From Lentzea jiangxiensis (GTDB lineage Bacteria; Actinomycetota; Actinomycetes; Mycobacteriales; Pseudonocardiaceae), in the NCBI RefSeq assembly GCF_900104175.1, contig NZ_FNIX01000017.1, forward strand, positions 62,001 to 126,000: a stretch of 64,000 nucleotides of DNA, in the 5' to 3' direction. The position numbers and the translations under genes are program-made. Under the pieces are notes generated by a model. That model ran no database searches, had not been told where the DNA came from, and worked only from the letters and a program-made list of their open reading frames with translations. Every line of letters begins with the position of its first letter. Position 1 is the first letter of the stretch. Of this stretch, positions 10,107 through 18,184 are shown one piece after another.

Positions 10107-12113
10107 GTGACGTGACAGCGGCTCGGTGTGCAGCACGCCGAGCCGCTGCGTCGCTCTCGTCAGCGCGACGTACAGCTCGCTGGGCGACATGCGTTGCGGC
10201 TCGACGACCAGGACGACGTCGAACTCCAGCCCCTTCGACGCACGCGGCGGCATCCAGCCTTCGCCGATGACTGCGATCGTGCGGCCGTCGCACGCGTTGG
10301 CGTGCGCGTCGAGTTCGTCGCGCACGGCTGCCGATATATCAGTCACGCGGCGCGCCCACGGGCGTTCAGCGGTCTTGCGCACCGACACCGGAGCCGACGC
10401 GTCGGGGTCGACGAGCTTGAGGACCGGGGTGGCGACGGCCATGATCTCGCCCGGGGTGCGGTAGTTGACCTCCAGCCGGCGGTAGGTGAACCGCTCGAAC
10501 ACCGATCCCCAGCTCCGGACTCCTCCCGCGGCCTGACGTTGAGCCAGATCACCGACGACGGTCATGGACTTGTTGGGGCACCTGCGCAGCAGCACGCGCC
10601 AATCCATCGCGGACAGTTCCTGTGCTTCGTCGACGACGACGTGGCCGTATGTCCACGTGCGGTCCGCGGCGGCACGTTCGGCGAGGGTGCGGTGGTCGCG
10701 CACCTCGTGCCGAGCGGCCAGCACATCGGCGTTGACGAAGTCGGTGACGATGTACTCGTCGGCGTCGGCGCGTTCGTCGATCGACAGGACGTCCATGACG
10801 CCGCGGACGTACTCGAGTTGTTCTTCCTCCGCCCGCCTCGCCTCGCGCTCTGCGGTGCCGTCGGACCCGAGCAGGTCGGCGAGTTCGTCGAGCAGCGGCA
10901 CGTCGGACACGGTCCACGCGTCGGCGTCTGCCCGGTACAGCTCCGGCGCACCGATCCGGAAACAGCGACCCGCGTACAGGTCGGCGAGCAGCTGTTCCGG
11001 TGTCAGCAGCGGCCACAGCTCGTCGACGGCGTCGCGCAACGCGGAGCTGTGGCGGAGTTCGTGGCGGACGTCCTCCTCGATCTCCGGCCAGTCGACGCCG
11101 ATCAAGCGCATCGCCGGCGCGACGAGTTCCTCGGCGAGCGCGAGGAAGAAGTACTTGCGGGCGGCGTTGTGCGGCAGCTCGTAGTAGCGCGTCTTCTCGC
11201 GTGCGACGGCGGCGATGTGCGCGTCGAGCGGCACGATGATGTCTTCCAGTTCGATCTCGATGGGCTCGTCCGGCAGTTCCTGCCGGTCGGCCACTGCGAC
11301 GGCCAGCAGGTCGAGAACGGATACATCGCCTTTCAGCCGTTGCAACGACGGTGCGTCTTCGGCGTCGGTGACGACACCGGGGTAGAGCTCACCGGGCGTC
11401 GCGAAGACGACGTCGGTCTCCCCCAACGACGGCAGGACGTCGCCGACGTAGCGGAGGAAGCCGGTGTTCGGGCCGACGACCAGCACACCGTGCCGGGACA
11501 GGCGTTCACGGCGCGTGTACAGCAGGTACGCCACGCGGTGCAGGGCCACCGCGGTCTTGCCCGTTCCGGGGCCGCCCTCGATGACGAGCACACCGGCGCC
11601 GGAGTAGCGGATGATCTCGTCCTGCTCGGCCTGGATGGTCGAGACGATGTCCCGCATCGTCGCCGTTCGCGGTGCGTTGAGGGCGTCGAGCAACGCGGTC
11701 GTGTCCGCCAACAGTTCGTCGTCGTGGAAATCGCGCAGCTCCCTGTCGCGAACGCGGAAGTGCCGCCTCAGCACGACACCCTCGGGGTTCGCGGCCGTCG
11801 CCGTGTAGAACGGCCGCGCCGCCGGTGCGCGCCAGTCCAGGAGCAGTGGCTCGAAGTCGTCGTCGAACAGTCCGACCCGTCCGACGTAGGTGCGGTCGCC
11901 GGTCTCCGAGTCGATGCGGCCGAAGCACAGCCCGTCTTCCGCCGCGCGGTACTTCCCCAGGTCTTTGGTCAGCACCTCGACCGCGGCTTCGCGGTCCTGC
12001 CTCTGGGCCGTGTCGTCCCGCAGCGCGGCGGCGAGATCCGCTGCCGCCTTGTTCCGTTCCTGGTCGAGCTTTTCGTACAGAGAGGTGATTCGCGCTTGTT
12101 CACTCGCCAACAC
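10089..12113 (-). CDS. HelD/HelR-family RNA polymerase-associated ATPase
   Basis: Superfamily 1 helicase-like ATPase of the HelD type, which binds RNA polymerase and recycles stalled complexes; actinobacterial HelR members also displace rifampin. An N-terminal coiled-coil arm (residues 1-60, QARITSLYEKLDQERNKA) precedes the HelD block DWRAPAARPFYTATAANP. Walker A is GGPGTGKTA, Walker B VVDEAQELSAMDW, then GDLAQRQA, NYRTPGEI and C-terminal YVALTRATQRLGVL. 674 aa. The GTG start has AGGGGG just upstream. Adjacent DNA is AT-rich with a palindrome at 12146-12163. A rifampin phosphotransferase homologue lies 10 kb away. HelR rather than generic HelD is inference. Confidence 0.85.
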   Translation of the reverse strand: MLASEQARITSLYEKLDQERNKAAADLAAALRDDTAQRQDREAAVEVLTKDLGKYRAAEDGLCFGRIDSETGDRTYVGRVGLFDDDFEPLLLDWRAPAARPFYTATAANPEGVVLRRHFRVRDRELRDFHDDELLADTTALLDALNAPRTATMRDIVSTIQAEQDEIIRYSGAGVLVIEGGPGTGKTAVALHRVAYLLYTRRERLSRHGVLVVGPNTGFLRYVGDVLPSLGETDVVFATPGELYPGVVTDAEDAPSLQRLKGDVSVLDLLAVAVADRQELPDEPIEIELEDIIVPLDAHIAAVAREKTRYYELPHNAARKYFFLALAEELVAPAMRLIGVDWPEIEEDVRHELRHSSALRDAVDELWPLLTPEQLLADLYAGRCFRIGAPELYRADADAWTVSDVPLLDELADLLGSDGTAEREARRAEEEQLEYVRGVMDVLSIDERADADEYIVTDFVNADVLAARHEVRDHRTLAERAAADRTWTYGHVVVDEAQELSAMDWRVLLRRCPNKSMTVVGDLAQRQAAGGVRSWGSVFERFTYRRLEVNYRTPGEIMAVATPVLKLVDPDASAPVSVRKTAERPWARRVTDISAAVRDELDAHANACDGRTIAVIGEGWMPPRASKGLEFDVVLVVEPQRMSPSELYVALTRATQRLGVLHTEPLSRHLRGLL
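10331..10342. repeat. CCGATATATCGG-type motif, copy 1 (inside helD-like gene)
   Basis: Reads CCGATATATCAG, one mismatch from the 12-bp palindrome. On the coding (minus) strand it spells GAT ATA TCG G, encoding Asp-Ile-Ser with the very rare ATA codon. Confidence 0.6.
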
Positions 12114-12447
12114 ATTGCCCCCTGTGATACAATAGAGCTATATACTCGGAAACTTAATTCCGATAATGCAAAGCCATTCTTTTTATCACATCTCCGCTGT
12201 GCGCGGAACCCCTCGCGAGATCAACCATTGCATGCGCTTGACGTGCTGCGATGCGGTTCGATCGTCTTGGGTCGAAGCAGTACGCTAGACGTGCGCCCAG
12301 AAGCCTGGGCCACACAATTCAAGGGGATGCTGAGCCGGCAGTGCGCCGCGCCGACCCCTTCGAATCGTCGGCGACTGCACCGAAAAATGTAGGATCTGGC
12401 TACACGGCTCGCACAGCTGGAGAGGCCGGAATGGACGTGGTCGAAGC
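12114..12447. promoter_or_regulatory. Divergent promoter region between the helD-like and GH4 genes
   Basis: 334 nt without a convincing gene; the half near the helD-like gene is unusually AT-rich. For the minus-strand gene a promoter fits: -35 TTAAGT, a 17-nt spacer, then -10 TATTGT. An 18-bp dyad TCGGAA-N6-TTCCGA (12146-12163) overlaps its -35 and is a likely operator. On the plus strand, close to the GH4 gene, ATG at 12431 preceded by GGAGAGG opens a six-codon frame (MDVVEA) that ends by overlapping the GH4 ATG. A longer 66-codon frame from 12251 has no coding character. Confidence 0.5.
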
Positions 12448-13740
12448 ATGAAGCTGGTCATCCTGGGCGGAGGCGGCTTCCGCGTCCCGCTGGTCTACCG
12501 CGCGTTGCTCGCCGACCGGTCGCCGGGCCGCGTCACCGAAGTCGCGCTGTTCGACCTCGACCCCGGTCGTCTTGCCGCGATCGGTGTCGTCCTGGCCGAG
12601 CTCGCGGCGCGGGTACCGGACGCGCCCGCCGTGACGACGTCGACCGACCTCGACGAAGCGGTGAGGGGCGCGGACTTCGTGTTCTCCGCCATCCGCGTCG
12701 GTGGTCTGGAAGGACGCGCCGCCGACGAGAGCGTCGCGGCGGGTTGTGGCGTGCTCGGGCAGGAGACCGTCGGCGCCGGCGGCGTTGTGTACGGGCTGCG
12801 CACAGTTCCTGTCGCGCTCGACATCGCGCGTCGTATATCGGAACTCGCGCCGGAGGCGTGGGTCATCAACTTCACGAACCCCGCCGGCATGGTCACCGAG
12901 GCGATGTCGGCGCACCTCGGCCACCGCGTCATCGGCATCTGCGACTCCCCCGTCGGACTTGGCAAGCGGGTGGCCCGTGCCGCCGGCGTGACTCTCGAAG
13001 ACGCATGGCTCGACTACGCCGGCCTCAACCACCTCGGCTGGCTGCGGGGCGTTCACGTGGCAGGGCGCGATGTGCTGCCTGATCTGCTCGCCGACGCCGC
13101 CCGGCTCGAGTCGTTCGAAGAGGGCAAGCTGTTCGGTGCGGAGTGGCTGCGCTCCTTGGGTGCTATCCCGAACGAGTACCTGCACTACTACTACTTCACG
13201 CGGGAGGCCGTGGAGGCTGGTGCCTCGCGCGGAGCGTTCCTGCTGGAGCAGCAGAAGCGGTTCTACGCGGCGCCGTCCTGGGAGAGCTGGGACCGCACGC
13301 GGCTGGAACGCGAACAGACGTACATGGCCGAGACCCGTGACGAGGAACGCGACAGCGACGACCTCGACGGCGGCGGCTACGAACGCGTCGCCCTCGACCT
13401 GATGCACGCGATCGCGTCGGACAAACGAACCACCTTGATCCTCAACGTCCCGAACAGGACGACGCTGAGGTGTCTCGACTCGGAGGCCGTCGTCGAGGTG
13501 CCGAGCCTGGTCGACGCGAACGGCGCGCGCCCCATCTCGGTCAGCCAGGTTCCGGACGAGGGCGTCGGACTCGTCACGACGTTGAAGGTCGTCGAGCGCG
13601 CCACGATCAAAGCGGCCATCAGCGGTGAACGCGCGCACGCGGTGAAGGCGTTGGCGTTGCATCCGCTCGTCGACTCCGTCAACGTGGCTCGCAGGATCGT
13701 CGACACCCATCCGCTGTTGCAGCGGTTCTCCACGCCATGA
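12448..13740 (+). CDS. GH4 family glycosidase (6-phospho-beta-glucosidase type)
   Basis: NAD- and metal-dependent glycosidase of family GH4, hydrolysing phosphorylated (or some unphosphorylated) glycosides by a redox-elimination mechanism. The Rossmann loop VILGGGGFRVP opens the protein; NFTNPAGMVTEA, GICDSPVGL and LNHLGW carry the substrate, metal (Cys) and catalytic positions. 430 aa is normal. No PTS or sugar transporter is adjacent, so the substrate is unclear. Translation may be coupled to a six-codon upstream frame (12431-12451, ATGA overlap), because the ATG has no strong ribosome site of its own. The gene contains a TATATCGG motif with an ATA codon. Confidence 0.88.
   Translation: MKLVILGGGGFRVPLVYRALLADRSPGRVTEVALFDLDPGRLAAIGVVLAELAARVPDAPAVTTSTDLDEAVRGADFVFSAIRVGGLEGRAADESVAAGCGVLGQETVGAGGVVYGLRTVPVALDIARRISELAPEAWVINFTNPAGMVTEAMSAHLGHRVIGICDSPVGLGKRVARAAGVTLEDAWLDYAGLNHLGWLRGVHVAGRDVLPDLLADAARLESFEEGKLFGAEWLRSLGAIPNEYLHYYYFTREAVEAGASRGAFLLEQQKRFYAAPSWESWDRTRLEREQTYMAETRDEERDSDDLDGGGYERVALDLMHAIASDKRTTLILNVPNRTTLRCLDSEAVVEVPSLVDANGARPISVSQVPDEGVGLVTTLKVVERATIKAAISGERAHAVKALALHPLVDSVNVARRIVDTHPLLQRFSTP
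12831..12841. repeat. TATATCGG motif, copy 2 (inside GH4 gene)
   Basis: Reads TCGTATATCGG. It keeps the right half TATATCGG. In frame it is CGT ATA TCG G, encoding Arg-Ile-Ser, again with ATA. Confidence 0.5.
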
Positions 13741-14161
13741 CCGCTGCAGAAGCCGAGTGACCTCGACGCGGCGTTCGCACCAGCTCCCAGTCGTCGAAGT
13801 CGGTCGTGTGGGTGGTCCGGCGAAGCAGGTGCTGAGGTTCGCGGACTGCTCGGACCAGGTTGAGAAGCAGGTCGCCGAACTGGCTGACCGCGGTCAGCCC
13901 GGTGAGCACCACGTTCCGGTTGGTCGAGCGCATCGCCGCGTACGACCTTGCGAGCGAGCGCGGCGTCTCCCAACTCGTGTCGAGACGTGCGGACGATGAC
14001 GGCCGCACGGCGCCAGGTCCGCTTCCACACATCCGCGATGAACGGCCGAGGTCGTTGGAGGAAGAGTTCCTCGCTGCGCTCGGCGTCGACGCGTTCAACA
14101 CCAAGGACGTGACCAAGGCCTGATGCCGAGTGGTGGTGTTCTTAACTACGCTCGTCCACAA
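13741..14161. pseudogene. Non-coding or decayed stretch with gene fragments
   Basis: 421 nt between the GH4 gene and lspA with no intact gene. On the minus strand about 13750-13970 has coding-like third positions and a plausible protein segment (VVLTGLTAVSQFGDLLLNLV, then TDFDDWELVRTPRR). The matching upstream segment (VWKRTWRRAAVIVRTS, ending near 13920) lies in another frame, so it would need a frameshift. On the plus strand 14040-14123 looks like the tail of a different gene (LEEEFLAALGVDAFNTKDVTKA). I recognise neither family. The simplest reading is a mosaic of eroded gene ends. Confidence 0.35.
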
Positions 14162-14647
14162 ATGGACACCACCACCTCTCGCCGCGTGCCGCTCGTCATG
14201 GGCATCGCCGTGCTCGTGCTGCTGCTGGACCAGGCCACGAAGTTCTGGGCCGAGAGCGCGCTGACCGGCCGCGCGCCCATTCCCGTGCTCGGGGAGTTCC
14301 TGCAGTTCAGGCTCCTCTACAACCCCGGTGCCGCGTTCTCGATCGGCGCGGGGTCGACGTGGATCTTCACCATCGTCGCGGCCGTCGCCGTCGTGCTGCT
14401 CGCGCGGTACGGCATGCAGCCGCAGACGAGGCTGCGGGCTTTAGCACTCGCGTTGATGCTGGGCGGCGCGACGACGCACCTGCTCGACCGGCTGTTCCGC
14501 CAGCCCGGGTTCGCGCGCGGGCACGTCGTCGACTTCATCGACTACAACGGCTGGTTCGTCGGCAACGTCGCGGACATCGCGCTGGTGTGCGGTGCGATCC
14601 TGCTCGTGCTGCTGAGCTTCACACCTACGAAGCAGCCTGCCGCGTGA
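14162..14647 (+). CDS. lspA: Lipoprotein signal peptidase (signal peptidase II)
   Basis: Membrane aspartic protease that cleaves prolipoprotein signal peptides after lipidation. Four transmembrane segments are evident (LVMGIAVLVLLLDQATKF at the N-terminus, then IFTIVAAVAVVLLA and two more). Conserved blocks are YNPGAAFSIG, HLLDRLFR (first catalytic Asp region), VVDFIDY, and the second Asp in VGNVADIALVCG. 161 aa, normal. I chose ATG at 14162; the ATG at 14123 would add 13 residues not typical of LspA. No ribosome site precedes 14162, and TACGCT at 14147-14152 could be a -10 for a leaderless message. The 3' end overlaps the convergent endonuclease V gene by 23 nt. Confidence 0.9.
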   Translation: MDTTTSRRVPLVMGIAVLVLLLDQATKFWAESALTGRAPIPVLGEFLQFRLLYNPGAAFSIGAGSTWIFTIVAAVAVVLLARYGMQPQTRLRALALALMLGGATTHLLDRLFRQPGFARGHVVDFIDYNGWFVGNVADIALVCGAILLVLLSFTPTKQPAA

Positions 14648-15284
14648 GCGTGTCGGCGCGGCGGGTCGTCTCGGGCAGCCGGTAGCGCGGAGCGAGACGC
14701 AGCACCTCGGCGCACGCCCGGTCCAGGTCGATCTTGTGGCCGACCGACACGAAGACCGGTTTCACGCCGGCCTGCGTCCGCAACGCCCTGCCGACGACCT
14801 CGTCGCCGTTGTCGCCGTCCATGACGAGGTCGCTCATCGACCCGCGGTCGTGGCCGGGCGGGTCGAACCTGCCCATCACGTTCTTCGCCACGCCGATGCT
14901 GGGGATGCCGGTGTGCACGCCCAGATGGCACGCCAGGCCGAAGCGCCGGGGGTGTGCGAGGCCCTGACCGTCCGCGACGAGCAGGTCCGGTGTGACGGTC
15001 ACCTGTTCGAGGGCGCGCAGCAGAACGGGCATCTCCCGGAACGCGAAGAGACCGGCGATGTAGGGGAAGTCGGTCGTGCCCTCGACGACGACTTCGTCGA
15101 GCACGACCAGCGATTTTGCATCGAACACCACGCAGACGCCCGCAACTGTGTCGTTGCTGCGGTAGCCGACGTCCAGGCCTGCGACGGTGTCTATGCGCAG
15201 GTCAGGGGCACTGGTGGTGATCACCTGCGTGCGCAGGCGTTCTTGCATCGCGATGGCGTCTTCAACCGTTTTGGGCCACTCCAC
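14625..15284 (-). CDS. nfi: Endonuclease V
   Basis: Deoxyinosine-directed endonuclease that nicks DNA 3' of hypoxanthine produced by adenine deamination; homologues also cut inosine in RNA. Diagnostic blocks are VAGLDVGYRSNDTVAGVCVV (first metal Asp), the wedge region FPYIAGLFAFREMP (normally PYIPGLLSFRE), LLVADGQGLAHPRRFGLACH, and GIPSIGVAKN. 219 aa, usual length. GTG start at 15284; the 5' end overlaps the end of the DUF3500 gene by 23 nt, both on the minus strand, so they are probably cotranscribed. Leu-Ala versus Pro-Gly in the wedge motif is a minor deviation. Confidence 0.92.
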   Translation of the reverse strand: MEWPKTVEDAIAMQERLRTQVITTSAPDLRIDTVAGLDVGYRSNDTVAGVCVVFDAKSLVVLDEVVVEGTTDFPYIAGLFAFREMPVLLRALEQVTVTPDLLVADGQGLAHPRRFGLACHLGVHTGIPSIGVAKNVMGRFDPPGHDRGSMSDLVMDGDNGDEVVGRALRTQAGVKPVFVSVGHKIDLDRACAEVLRLAPRYRLPETTRRADTLTRQAAS

Positions 15285-16227
15285 GTACGACAGTGTGCCG
15301 TGACGCCTCGTAGTGAGCGGTCAGGAGGTCGTCGCCGAAGTCACCCGAATGACGACGCCAGACGGTGTGGATGTGGTTCGCCTCGTTGGCCGTGTTGTCG
15401 TATTCGATGAGCAGTTCCGGGCCCTGGATGCGGTAGTAGTGACCCTCGCCCCGGCGCAGCGAGCCCTCCCAGGAGAAGTGCAGGCGTTCGGGGTCGACTC
15501 GCGCGAACTCCTCGTCGGCGAGTTCGAACGCGAGCCTGTCCAGGTAGAAGCGGACGATGTCGACGAGGAGCTCACCGGCCGGCTTGCCGAGTTGGGGCGG
15601 CGTCACTCCGACCGGTTCGGACGCGCTGATCCGAGGGGCGTTGCCGCTGCGGATGTCGTGCGGCGCGGTGTCGGACACGACGGCCAGGCGGCGAGCGGTC
15701 GGGCCCATGCGGTCGAGGAGCTCGCGAGCCAGTTCCTCTTCCAGCTTCAGCGGCTGGCTGACCACGCGGCCTCGGTAGGTGACTCGGGCGGGGTTCGCGC
15801 CGAGGAAGAACGGCGTCGCGGAGACGTGGCCGTCGGCGACGACGACGTTGACCGAGAGATGGTGCCCGTCGATTCGCCAGCCCCACGGCTCGTCGCTGCC
15901 GGGTGTGCCGAACAGGACGGTCCAGTAGTCGGCGCTGTGCCGGTCGCGGTGTCCGCCTTCGCGGTGGTCGAGCACGTCTTCCAGCGCCATGACCGCGGCC
16001 ACCTGGGCGTAGGCGTGTGGGCTGAGCACGGTGGCGAGCATGCCGTGAACTGCTTTGCGCTGGTCGCGTCGGAGGTCTCCGAGCGCCAGGCCCGGTCGTG
16101 TGCCCGGTGTGTACGCCCAGCGGTGCCTCAGGTCGTCGTCGGTGATGGCGCGGATCCCGTGTTCGCGCTGGTCACCGTCCAGCAAGCCGATGTAGTGGTG
16201 CGTGGCGTCAGCGACGTCGTGCAGCAT
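15262..16227 (-). CDS. DUF3500 domain protein
   Basis: Protein of the DUF3500 family, unknown function, often in actinobacteria and planctomycetes. Recognised by LSPHAYAQVAAVMALEDVL, RHSADYWTVLFGTPG, WGWRIDGHHLSVNVVVADG, SATPFFLGANPA and C-terminal ELLIEYDNTANEANHIHTVW. 321 aa, no signal peptide. The His-rich blocks suggest metal binding, which is inference. It is upstream of and overlaps endonuclease V, but a functional link is not established. Confidence 0.85.
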   Translation of the reverse strand: MLHDVADATHHYIGLLDGDQREHGIRAITDDDLRHRWAYTPGTRPGLALGDLRRDQRKAVHGMLATVLSPHAYAQVAAVMALEDVLDHREGGHRDRHSADYWTVLFGTPGSDEPWGWRIDGHHLSVNVVVADGHVSATPFFLGANPARVTYRGRVVSQPLKLEEELARELLDRMGPTARRLAVVSDTAPHDIRSGNAPRISASEPVGVTPPQLGKPAGELLVDIVRFYLDRLAFELADEEFARVDPERLHFSWEGSLRRGEGHYYRIQGPELLIEYDNTANEANHIHTVWRRHSGDFGDDLLTAHYEASRHTVVRGVAQNG

Positions 16228-16315
16228 CGTCCGAACCTATCGGCCTTGCGGTCACAGAGCAGTGGATGCGGTCGACGCCGGCCGCAATGGGTGTCGAAAA
16301 CCTTGCGTAGTGAAG

Positions 16316-16601
16316 ATGGCACAGGATGACGACGCGGTCTGGCGCGCTGGCGAGCCCGTTGAGGAGGCGTTGAAGACCCGGCCGGCACGTCGTCATGCAG
16401 TATCTCTGCGTGCTTCGAGAGGCCGATCTGGTGTTCGTGGAGCCGTTGGGCCGGAAGCGGGTCAACCACCTCGACGCTGTGCCCATCCAGCAGATCCACC
16501 AGCATTGGGTCGCGCATCACGAGCCGAACTGGGCAGCGGCGCTTGTCGGCTTGAAGCTCACGGTCGAGAGCGCCGGGCAGGAGGATGAGGACGTTGGCTG
16601 A
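16316..16601 (+). pseudogene. Broken ArsR-family regulator gene beside SRPBCC gene
   Basis: The 5' piece (ATG 16316) reads MAQDDDAVWRA, the standard N-terminus of ArsR regulators paired with SRPBCC proteins. At about 16346 the frame shifts to continue with LASPLRRR, then meets TGA at 16371-16373. The same frame resumes as RHVVMQYLCVLREADLVFVE and NHLDAVPIQQIHQHWV to a TGA at 16599. Family members have about 25 more residues between RRR and the recognition-helix region, so part of the DNA-binding domain is deleted. With one frameshift, one stop and one deletion it cannot make a working repressor. The 3' end still overlaps the start of the intact SRPBCC gene, the classic operon arrangement. Confidence 0.75.
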
Positions 16602-17136
16602 ACCCGGCACCGAACTGGTGCACAGCATCGTGATCGCCGCGCCGATCGAGGAGGTGTGGGCGGAGATGACCCGACTCGACGGCAAGCAGCGCGCCATGAT
16701 GGACGCCGTTCTCGATTCCACGCTCGAGTCGGGTGCGCCGCTGTACTACCGATCGCCGGACGGCAAGCGGGTGTTCGTCGTCGGCCGCGTCGTCGAGGTC
16801 GATCCGCCGCGGCTGCTTTCCCACACGCAGCGGCTGACCATGCGCGACGACCCGTGGACCGTCGTCTCCTGGCAGTTGGAAGCGGTGGACGGCGGAACGC
16901 GCGTCACGGTGCGCAACTCCGGTTGGCCAGAGGGCGTCAAGCGGCTCGACAAGGTCGACTCGACGTGGAAGGGCATCCTCGCCGCGCTCAAGCAGGTCGT
17001 CGAGACCGGTGACGTCGGCTCCGGTCTGAAAGTCCAGTACGCGTTCATGCGCGCGTTCATGCGGGCGATGCCAGCGAGCACGAAGACTGGGAACGTCCCG
17101 GAGCCGCCAGGTATCGGCCAAGCGGCTGAAACGTGA
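16585..17136 (+). CDS. SRPBCC (AHSA1/polyketide-cyclase-like) protein
   Basis: START-like fold protein with a hydrophobic ligand cavity. Typical N-terminus VHSIVIAAPIEEVWAEMTR, middle RLLSHTQRLTMRDDPWTVVSW, and C-terminal GGTRVTVRNSGWPEG followed by STWKGILAALKQVVETG, as in AHSA1-type members. 183 aa; the last 35 residues are extra and low in structure. Such genes usually follow an ArsR regulator that represses them. Here that regulator is a pseudogene, so expression may be constitutive or lost. Its ATG lies 17 nt inside the pseudogene. Confidence 0.8.
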   Translation: MRTLAEPGTELVHSIVIAAPIEEVWAEMTRLDGKQRAMMDAVLDSTLESGAPLYYRSPDGKRVFVVGRVVEVDPPRLLSHTQRLTMRDDPWTVVSWQLEAVDGGTRVTVRNSGWPEGVKRLDKVDSTWKGILAALKQVVETGDVGSGLKVQYAFMRAFMRAMPASTKTGNVPEPPGIGQAAET

Positions 17137-17143
17137 ATCCTGC

Positions 17144-17190
17144 TTTTGCAACAGGTCTTTGATGACGAAGTCAAAAGACCTGTTGCAAAA
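17144..17190. repeat. Long hairpin containing copy a of the 32-nt repeat
   Basis: A perfect 17-bp inverted repeat (17144-17160 with 17174-17190, TTTTGCAACAGGTCTTT and its complement) with a loop that itself pairs (TGAC-GAA-GTCA). The minus strand at 17189-17158 is one of four ungapped members of the 32-nt family (others at 32013, 57893, 58020). It lies between convergent genes and could act as a bidirectional terminator here, but the family also occurs in a divergent promoter, so termination is not its only explanation. Confidence 0.8.
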
Positions 17191-17215
17191 GGTGCGGGTG
17201 GGTGAGGTGGCGACG

Positions 17216-17227
17216 CTGATATATCGG
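17216..17227. repeat. CCGATATATCGG-type motif, copy 3 (intergenic)
   Basis: Reads CTGATATATCGG, one mismatch from the palindrome. It is 27 nt after the hairpin repeat and 6 nt beyond the stop of the MBL gene. Confidence 0.6.
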
Positions 17228-17232
17228 TTGTG

Positions 17233-18159
17233 TCAGGCGTGGCAGGTGATGGGGCCGCCGTGGAGCTCCATCATGTCCATCCAGACGCGAGGCAGTTCGA
17301 GGCGTTCGGAGAGGGGCTTGCCGTCCAGTTCGTGGTAGGCGCGGTGGAGGTTGCCCACCAGGCGCTCGGACTCCTGCCACGACGAGAAGCGTGACTCTCC
17401 CGCCTCGCGGACGACCTCCATCGGGGTCTTGCCGGAGGCGTGGCCGGATGACGCCAGGTCCGCGAGGTACGTCGTGTAGGCGGCGAGGTCGTCCAGGACA
17501 CGGTTGATCTCGGCGCCTCGCAGCAGCGGACCGTGACCGGGAACGACGACGGCGGCGTCGAAAGAGCGCAGGAACTCGAGGGCGGACCGGTAGCCGGTGA
17601 TGCTGCCTTCGGCGAGGAACGGCTGGCCGCCCGCGAAGACGAGGTCGCCGGTGAACAGGACGCGCTCGGCCGGGAGCCAGACGACGGTGTCGCCGCGGGT
17701 GTGCGCAGGGCCGGGGTGGTGCAGTTCGACGACGCGCGTGCCGAGGTGCAGGGTCAGCGACTTCGTGTAGGTGAGCGACGGCGGGCGGACCTCGATGTGG
17801 CCGTAGTCCGGGCCGGTGAGCACCTGGGCGGCGAGCAGGCCGGCGGCGAGGACCTCTTCGCGGCACGCCTCGTGGCCGATGATCACGGCCGACGGCGGGA
17901 CGAGCCAGTTGCCGAACGTGTGGTCGCCGTGGTGGTGGGTGTTGATGACGTAACCGGGTTCGGCGGAGCTCACCGTGGCCACCGAGGCGAGCAACGCGCG
18001 GTTGCGCGCCTCGGTGGACGTGGTGTCCACGAGCAGCAGCGAGTCGTCGGAGCCGACGACCGCGCCGGTGTTGTTGATCATCCAGGACCCGTCGGGCTGG
18101 ACGTAGGCGTGGACTCCGGGGGCGATCTCGACGAGTTCGGGCTGAGCGGAGGGCTTCAC
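17233..18159 (-). CDS. MBL-fold metallo-hydrolase
   Basis: Metallo-beta-lactamase superfamily hydrolase, cytoplasmic, binuclear metal. Motif HHHGDH at residues 75-80, with LHHPGPAHTRGD, LFTGDLVFAGGQPF and VVPGHGPLL supplying the other ligands. 308 aa. The core looks like the cyclase/quinoprotein-relay subgroup (GVHAYVQPDGSW at the N-terminus), whose substrates vary. GTG start at 18159. The gene ends near the hairpin repeat and a GATATATC motif. Specific substrate unknown. Confidence 0.85.
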   Translation of the reverse strand: MKPSAQPELVEIAPGVHAYVQPDGSWMINNTGAVVGSDDSLLLVDTTSTEARNRALLASVATVSSAEPGYVINTHHHGDHTFGNWLVPPSAVIIGHEACREEVLAAGLLAAQVLTGPDYGHIEVRPPSLTYTKSLTLHLGTRVVELHHPGPAHTRGDTVVWLPAERVLFTGDLVFAGGQPFLAEGSITGYRSALEFLRSFDAAVVVPGHGPLLRGAEINRVLDDLAAYTTYLADLASSGHASGKTPMEVVREAGESRFSSWQESERLVGNLHRAYHELDGKPLSERLELPRVWMDMMELHGGPITCHA

Positions 18160-18184
18160 CCGTTCAAGCGTAGAGACAGCCGGG

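Noticed and set aside
12251..12451. 66-codon open frame before the GH4 gene
   Set aside because: No coding bias over most of its length; only the last six codons have a ribosome site.
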